Source: Mortierella sp. BCC40632 (taxonomy: Eukaryota > Mortierellomycota > Mortierellomycetes > Mortierellales > Mortierellaceae). Taken from it: a stretch of 64,000 bases of DNA. The stretch is taken from NCBI GenBank assembly GCA_011634665.1, contig WAEK01000005.1:1676001-1740000 (forward strand), given 5' to 3'. A model generated the notes under the pieces. The model saw only the letters and a program-made list of their open reading frames with translations, had not been told where the DNA came from and did no database searches. Positions 58,653 to 64,000 of the stretch are shown piece by piece. The first letter of the stretch is position 1. Every line of letters begins with the position of its first letter. The position numbers were made by a program, and so were the translations under genes.

Positions 58653-58968
58653 ACGGGCAAGCGAACACAGGGCGATCAATGGGGCTCAGTATCCCCGATT
58701 CCGTAGACAGCTGTCGGCCGGCGCTGTGGTTGGCAGGAGAGGCGTGAAAAAAGTCAGCCAGTCCTCCCAACATGTACTCAGTTTACAGAATTCATTGCAT
58801 CTAATCTTCATCACTTTCTCCCCATTTCTATCTGCCCTTTACTTTATCTCTTTCTTTCCCTTCCCCTACCCATCCATCCATTCATCTTGCACACTCCCCC
58901 CACTACTCATCTTCTCCCTACTCTTCGCTCAACTCTTCATTCATTCATTTTAGAGACTCAAACAAGCC
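55457..58968. other. long region without a recognisable gene
   Basis: 3.5 kb between the GATA gene and the thioesterase gene. Frames up to 199 codons exist (55,583-56,182, minus), but they have Ser/Pro/Leu-rich composition and match no family. A T17 run followed by an A24 run lies at 57,337-57,380 and an A28 run at about 58,622-58,649. A long upstream region of the GATA gene with regulatory sequence is likely; I see no defined site. Confidence 0.45.
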
Positions 58969-60093
58969 ATGTCTTCAGACCTTGCTTCAGCCCAGACAAA
59001 ATACCCTTCGCCAACAGGGCAGCTCAATACCATCTACAGCCAACCTGTCAATGCCCTTCGCTGGATTGAGGCCACCACAGAGTCCAGACATGTGGAGTCG
59101 CTCTTCCTCCTTGTTGACGACGCAAGAGATGCTCATATCAAACAGCTTCTCTCTGTCTTTCCAGAGCTCACCGACAAAAACCGAGTCGTTCGCTATGCTA
59201 ACGTCAAACTCGATCAACAATTCATGCTGAATGACGGCGGGTTTCTCAGCAGTGACATCAATGCTCAATCAAGGCCAGACTATGGCCAACTCTTTCGAGT
59301 CGAGACTCGATTCATTGCTATTGGCAAAACTAGCGTCAAGTTCCAGCATCGATTTCTAACTGTCCCAAAGAGCCAAGCCAAACGGGATTTCAATAGCATT
59401 TCGGAAGGAAGAGAGATCGTACTTGATGAAGATGAAGAGCCGGAAAGGGTCTTTGCAAGTGCAGAGGGCTCCATTGTTTTTATCAAGTGGCAGACGGACG
59501 AGAATGGACGCCGATTCTTCAAGTCCACTCCAGGTGTCTTTCAGGACCCATCGATTGCTGCACCAGCGGTTGTTCAATTCTTGATCTCAGATCCTCCACA
59601 GCAACGGCCTACTGGATCGGCTCGACCCGCCAATGCATTCAGGGTCCCACTTCACCTTCGCAAGTCGGACGAGGATCAGCTTGGTCATGTCACCAACTCG
59701 CGTTATGCAGCATTGCTCCATGATGTTCTCACATACGGTCTCCGGACGGGTTACTATGCAACAGGAAAGGGTGCCTTCCGGACTGAAGCCGATCTGCATG
59801 TGACACCTCAGGACCCAACTTCGGGTGTTGCTGTTCCCAAAGGATCTGTCTACTTTAAGAAGGCGAATATGTACGAGATTTATGTTGGGTATGAGCGTGA
59901 GCTCAAGGTGAAGCCTGGAGTTGCTGTCTGGACCTGGATCGAGCAGGATGATCGTCTCCCAGACTCTTTTTCAGTTGTTCGGTTCGAGGTTTGCTCGACC
60001 GACAAGGATGGTCAAGAACAAATTGTCTCTCTAAGCCGAGCCATTATTCGCGAGGACGCTGAGCAACAACAATTGCCTCGCTCTGCTTTGTAG
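58969..60093 (+). CDS. double-hotdog thioesterase-like protein
   Basis: A single-exon gene encodes 374 residues. The second half has a hotdog (4HBT-type) thioesterase signature: RKSDEDQLGHVTNSRYAALL, followed by LTYGLRTGYY and, later, YEIYVGYERELKVKPG. The first half (FRVETRFIAIGKTSVKFQHRF) has the matching pattern of a hotdog strand pair, so the protein may hold two domains. The D-x-x-GHVTNSRY segment carries the residues usual at the active site (Asp, His/Asn). It probably hydrolyses an acyl-CoA or acts on a related thioester; substrate unknown. No signal peptide or transit peptide is evident. An ATG in good context follows a pyrimidine-rich leader. Confidence 0.78.
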   Translation: MSSDLASAQTKYPSPTGQLNTIYSQPVNALRWIEATTESRHVESLFLLVDDARDAHIKQLLSVFPELTDKNRVVRYANVKLDQQFMLNDGGFLSSDINAQSRPDYGQLFRVETRFIAIGKTSVKFQHRFLTVPKSQAKRDFNSISEGREIVLDEDEEPERVFASAEGSIVFIKWQTDENGRRFFKSTPGVFQDPSIAAPAVVQFLISDPPQQRPTGSARPANAFRVPLHLRKSDEDQLGHVTNSRYAALLHDVLTYGLRTGYYATGKGAFRTEADLHVTPQDPTSGVAVPKGSVYFKKANMYEIYVGYERELKVKPGVAVWTWIEQDDRLPDSFSVVRFEVCSTDKDGQEQIVSLSRAIIREDAEQQQLPRSAL

Positions 60094-60597
60094 TGACGGT
60101 GAAAGAGAACAACAAAAGCATCAATAACAAATAGACAAAAAAAAAAAAAAAAAAAAAAAGAAGCGACTAGAAAGCAGTTAGTCTCCATCTTTGGCATAGC
60201 ATTCCCTTCTCCTCTCCACTCCTCTCCCCTCCTCTCCCCATCCCACTCAAATAGACAGCAGAGTCGTAGACTTTGAATAAAAGGAGCCTGAATTTCATTT
60301 CAAATGACTGTCCTCACAACTCCTCAGAGAGGAAGTGTCCTGAGTAGCTCACCCTTAAGTATGTTGTTTAGAAAACTGTCCTCAAGATCCCCCCTCCTTT
60401 CCCTTCTGTTCGAGTTAACCCTGTGTCCATTTACGACCATCCATCGGATTCCTCACAGACAATCGTTTTTGGCCATCTAAATCAAGGACTTTTTTTTTAT
60501 TTTATTTTCTTCATTCGGAGACTAATCGACACACCTGGACCTACAACGATATATTCTGGACGTGACTCAAAAGGACCAACACAACAGTCAAGGCATC

Positions 60598-62197
60598 ATG
60601 AGCAAAGAATTCGATATTGTTGCATACTACAAGACGCTGCTTGTGGAATCGCCGGTATGGAGCGTGTTGCGTTGATTTTATTTTCACAGAGTCCTCTCCT
60701 CTCCTTTGGCTCCAGGACCCCCATAACCACAGGATCAATCAAGGCGGCGTAATACCGGGCTGGGCGATAGTGGACCATCTCTCTTTGCTCGACTGACACC
60801 GAAAATCTATTCTTTATGGCCTTTTTTTTTTTTTTTTTTTGGGCGCCTTCAGGAACTCTCGATGCCCGTCGCGGCCATCGAGTCTTTGGTTGAGCTTATC
60901 AAGCAGTCGCAAGGTATTTGCTTTGTCTCGCTCTGCACCACTACTGAAAAAAAAAAAAAAAAAAAAAAAATGAAAAAAGATTTTTGGAGCTAACAAATCC
61001 TTTCTCTTTCTCTTTCTCTCTCTCTCTAGCGACAACAATGTCAGAGTTCATGATCTCAATAAAGGACGCCAGCCAGAGACTCAAGTCTTCTGTCCGCAAC
61101 TCCATCTCACTCTCTGCTGGTTGTGATCTCTTTCTCCGATTTGTCACCCGCAATTCGCAGGATGTGGCCGATTTTGAGACGTGGAAAGCAAGTCTGATCT
61201 CGCGTGGCAAAGCCTTTGTTGAAAAGGCCGATGCTTGCCGTTTCAAGATTGCAGAGTTGGGCGAACCCTTTATTAAGGATGGAAGCGTGGTTTTGATTCA
61301 TGCTCATTCCCGTGTCGTGTCGCTGTTGCTCCAGAAAGCCGCAGCCAGCCACAAGCGGTTCAAGGTCTTTGTCACAGAGTCGAGCCAGACCCAGGGAGGG
61401 TATGATGGAGTGCAAAAAAAAAAAAAAAAAAAAAAAAAGGGATTGATTGGTGCTATCACTGCCTCATTGTCATCTGGGCCTATCCGCCTTCCACTCACTG
61501 TGACTCACATTTGCCTCATGTTCACGTTGCTTTGATTACAATAGTATCCGTTCGGCAAAGGTGTTGCGTGCAGCAGGAATCCCAACGACCATTATCTTGG
61601 ATGCAGCAGTTGGATATGTGATCGACAAGGTGGATATGGTACTTGTCGGTGCAGAGGGTGTAGTTGAGAACGGAGGGCTGATCAACCAGATTGGATCTTA
61701 TCAAATGGCTATTGTCGCCAAGGCAGCCAACAAGCCATTTTATGCCGTTGCTGAAAGGTAGGCCCCGGCATTGTGTTGGAAGCAGGATAGCTTGGGAGAG
61801 CATCGAATACTTTTTTTTTTTTTTTCCTTGCCCTAGCTACAAGTTCGTTCGACTCTTCCCATTGAACCAATATGACTTGCCGACCTATAATGCCGATACA
61901 CTCTCATTCCAGGAGCTGAATGTGGACTATGATGCCAAGACAAGTGAGGATGCTGCAGGAATTCCATCAAAGTCGACACCAGGATCAACAGCAAAGACTC
62001 TTTCGGCGACCGCCTCACCATCGGTTGCTTCATCGCAAACCGCGTTGCATATGAAGACATCTGAGGATCAAGCATCGCAAGGATCGAACCCACTTGTGGA
62101 CTATACGCCACCCAACTACATTACACTCCTCTTTACAGACCTTGGAGTCTTGACGCCATCGGGTGTCTCTGATGAGCTGATCAAGTTGTATTTGTAG
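60598..62197 (+). CDS. GCN3: translation initiation factor eIF2B subunit alpha
   Basis: Exons 60598-60654, 60853-60913, 61030-61399, 61545-61757 and 61837-62197 join in phase to 353 residues. The start [15 protein letters not shown] is followed by [85 protein letters not shown] and the ending [15 protein letters not shown]. These are the standard eIF2B alpha blocks. It is a regulatory subunit of the exchange factor for eIF2 and senses eIF2 phosphorylation in general amino-acid control. Unusual: a Ser/Thr-rich insert of about 45 residues (about 275-320) lies before the conserved C-terminus. Yeast Gcn3 has 305 residues. Intron 2 ends in a CT repeat. Confidence 0.93.
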
Positions 62198-63635
62198 GCG
62201 CCTGCGAAGATTTATATAAAATACAATATAAAAAAAAAAAAAAAAAAAAAACCATCATAAAATAGAGTTGCGTCATGCATAAGAATTGGTCACTTTTTTC
62301 CTTTTGACCAGACCATAAACAAAGGGCAGGAAAGGAGGCAGGCAGAGGGGAAAGACTCTATCGAAGATAATGGAGACAAAGAGAGGAGCGAGATTCGATG
62401 AAAGAGAGAGACTGTGTGTATGTGTTTTGGCTGGCTCTGGAGGACAAGCTCCAGCAATCCCACCACACATGGAACAGGCCACAACAGGCAGGTAGACAAG
62501 AGGTCAACGAATCGCAATTTGTAGATCCCTCACGTGAGTCGAGCCTCACTTGAGCCTTTGCTTGTCTCGAAGTATACCATGCCTAAGGGACCCTGGATTC
62601 CCATTTTACATCTCCCATCTCCCTTTGTCGCATCCTTTAGGCACTCTAACCTGACAGACCACTGACCTGACTTATGAATCATTTCTTAGATATTTTCCCG
62701 GAAAACAGAGGCCACATTTTTTTTGTCTTGAACTATGGATACGAAGCCCTCAATGGTTCCTGCAAACAAGGTCTGCTTTATCCAATAGATACACATACTC
62801 CAGAGTCCCTCCCTCCCCTCTGATCTCTGATCAGGAGCAAAATGATCATGAAGACGCGACCACGACAGAGAAATTGACCAAACAGGCGATAACATCTTCT
62901 CAGGAACGACAAAGGTCACCTGGTTGTTTCCTGATCAATCGTAGTCTCTCCTCTCCTGTCCTTGCAAACATTCCTCTAGAATAATACTATATCATTCCAC
63001 ACTTTTTTTTTTTTCCACAGAATTTACAGCATTCTCTCCTGTATAATGATGGAGGAGAGGGGCGCAGAACAAGGCAGAGCAGAGCGTTTGTGCAAGAGGG
63101 CTCGAGCCATTTTGTTCTATCGTGCACATTGGTGCAGCATTTGGGGGCGGATCGAGAGAGAGTTTTTCTCTCTCTCTATTTTTTTTTTTTTTTTTTCCTT
63201 TAGGTCCTTGGAGAGATTTCTTGTGGCGGAGGAAGAAGGAGAGAGAAAAAAGTACGTTTGTGAGGATAGAGGAGAGACAAGTGAGAACAGAGACTCTGAA
63301 CATGCGCATAAAGCTGCAGAGATCGTAGCCGCATAGCGAATGCTGTGTGGTACGACAATGACCACCACACACACACACACCTCTTCTTTCTTCTTCTGCA
63401 TCGCTATCACTGGCTGGTGCGAACCTTGGCTCTATCTTTTTTTTTTTTTTTTTTTTTTTTTTCTCTCTCTTCTCTCTGAGTAATCAACAACACGGTCTGC
63501 TCTGTTTTCTTTGGTGTGTTTGTGTTCAGATGTCCACCGATGGAGCCTTGTGCATGGCGTACCCACCCGCCCGCGGGGGGGGGGAGGGTGAGCGAGCGAG
63601 AGAGAAAGTGAGAAGAGAGTGAGTGGGTGAGTGAA

Positions 63636-63668
<33 letters not shown>

Positions 63669-64000
63669 AAGTGAAAGAGAGAAAGAGATTGAGAGGGGGG
63701 AGAAGGAGGAGAGAGGGCCTCTTCTGCATAAAGAAAAAAAGGGGGTGAGCAAACAACACGCCTTTCAAAAAGGACTCGAGGATACGCATTTGTCGACAGT
63801 TGTGTGGAGGCGCGCAGGGCAACCCTTGGCGTCTCGGATCTCTTGATCGCTCTGCATGTGCAGGGGCCAGAAGGGGGAGGAGGAAGAGGAAGAGGAGGAA
63901 GAAGAAGAGGAGTAGTAGGAGTAGGAGAAGGAGGACAGCAGGGTTACAGCCGCCACTGTGCGGACGGACACACGACTGATGACAGACAGGTGGGAGACGG
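62198..64000. other. low-complexity terminal region, no gene seen
   Basis: This includes the eIF2B alpha 3' region with a poly-A tract at about 62,230-62,251. Further on are T runs (63,003-63,014; 63,180-63,196; 63,438-63,462), a (CA)n at about 63,363-63,380, a (GA)n at about 63,640-63,668, and a GAG/GAA trinucleotide stretch at about 63,875-63,935. No protein-like frame is supported. It may be the promoter of a gene beyond the edge. Confidence 0.45.

Noticed and set aside
63046..63971. ORFs at the right end of the window
   Set aside because: Built from GA/GAG microsatellites and T tracts; no ATG-initiated protein-like frame.

Overview
The window is eukaryotic and almost certainly from a filamentous fungus, most likely Mucoromycota of the Mortierella type. 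Genes carry several short introns (about 45-110 nt, with GTAAG/GTATG donors and CAG/TAG acceptors). Intergenic DNA is full of poly-A/T tracts and microsatellites. The gene set (TSR4/PDCD2-like, CSN1, membrane glutaredoxin, Bet1/Sft1-type SNARE, ornithine carbamoyltransferase, GATA factor, eIF2B alpha) is ordinary fungal housekeeping. The genus is an inference. All multi-exon models were assembled by hand from splice signals and reading-phase agreement.

Layout. 1-2,076: little, perhaps the 3' end of one gene. 2,077-13,041: a compact genic block with TSR4-like (-), F-box/PP2-like (-), a Kre9-like secreted protein (-), CSN1 (+), an unrecognised 179-aa protein (+) and a membrane-anchored glutaredoxin (+). 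13,831-42,172: a giant imperfect palindrome. Its left arm (13,831-27,590) and right arm (31,188-42,172, reverse complement) surround a spacer of about 3.6 kb. Each arm carries a kelch-type single-pass membrane protein gene (left intact, right broken) and a copy of an unrecognised spliced gene. The left arm also holds a 4,200-bp DIRS-like tyrosine-recombinase retrotransposon at 19,589-23,788; the right arm keeps the matching uninterrupted site. 42,173-46,585: gene-poor DNA with one decayed coding region. 46,586-62,197: a second genic block with SNARE (-), SAM methyltransferase (+), mitochondrial ornithine carbamoyltransferase (-), GATA factor (-), hotdog thioesterase-like protein (+) and eIF2B alpha (+). 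62,198-64,000: low-complexity DNA without a recognisable gene.

The genes do not form one pathway. The housekeeping blocks look syntenic and normal. The interest lies in the central palindrome: its identity changes in blocks along the arms, which suggests gene conversion. Most between-arm differences that break reading frames are changes in homopolymer length, so either true decay or uneven polishing of an assembled repeat must be considered. I found no CRISPR array, no rRNA and no convincing tRNA. One degenerate tRNA-Met-like sequence is noted.
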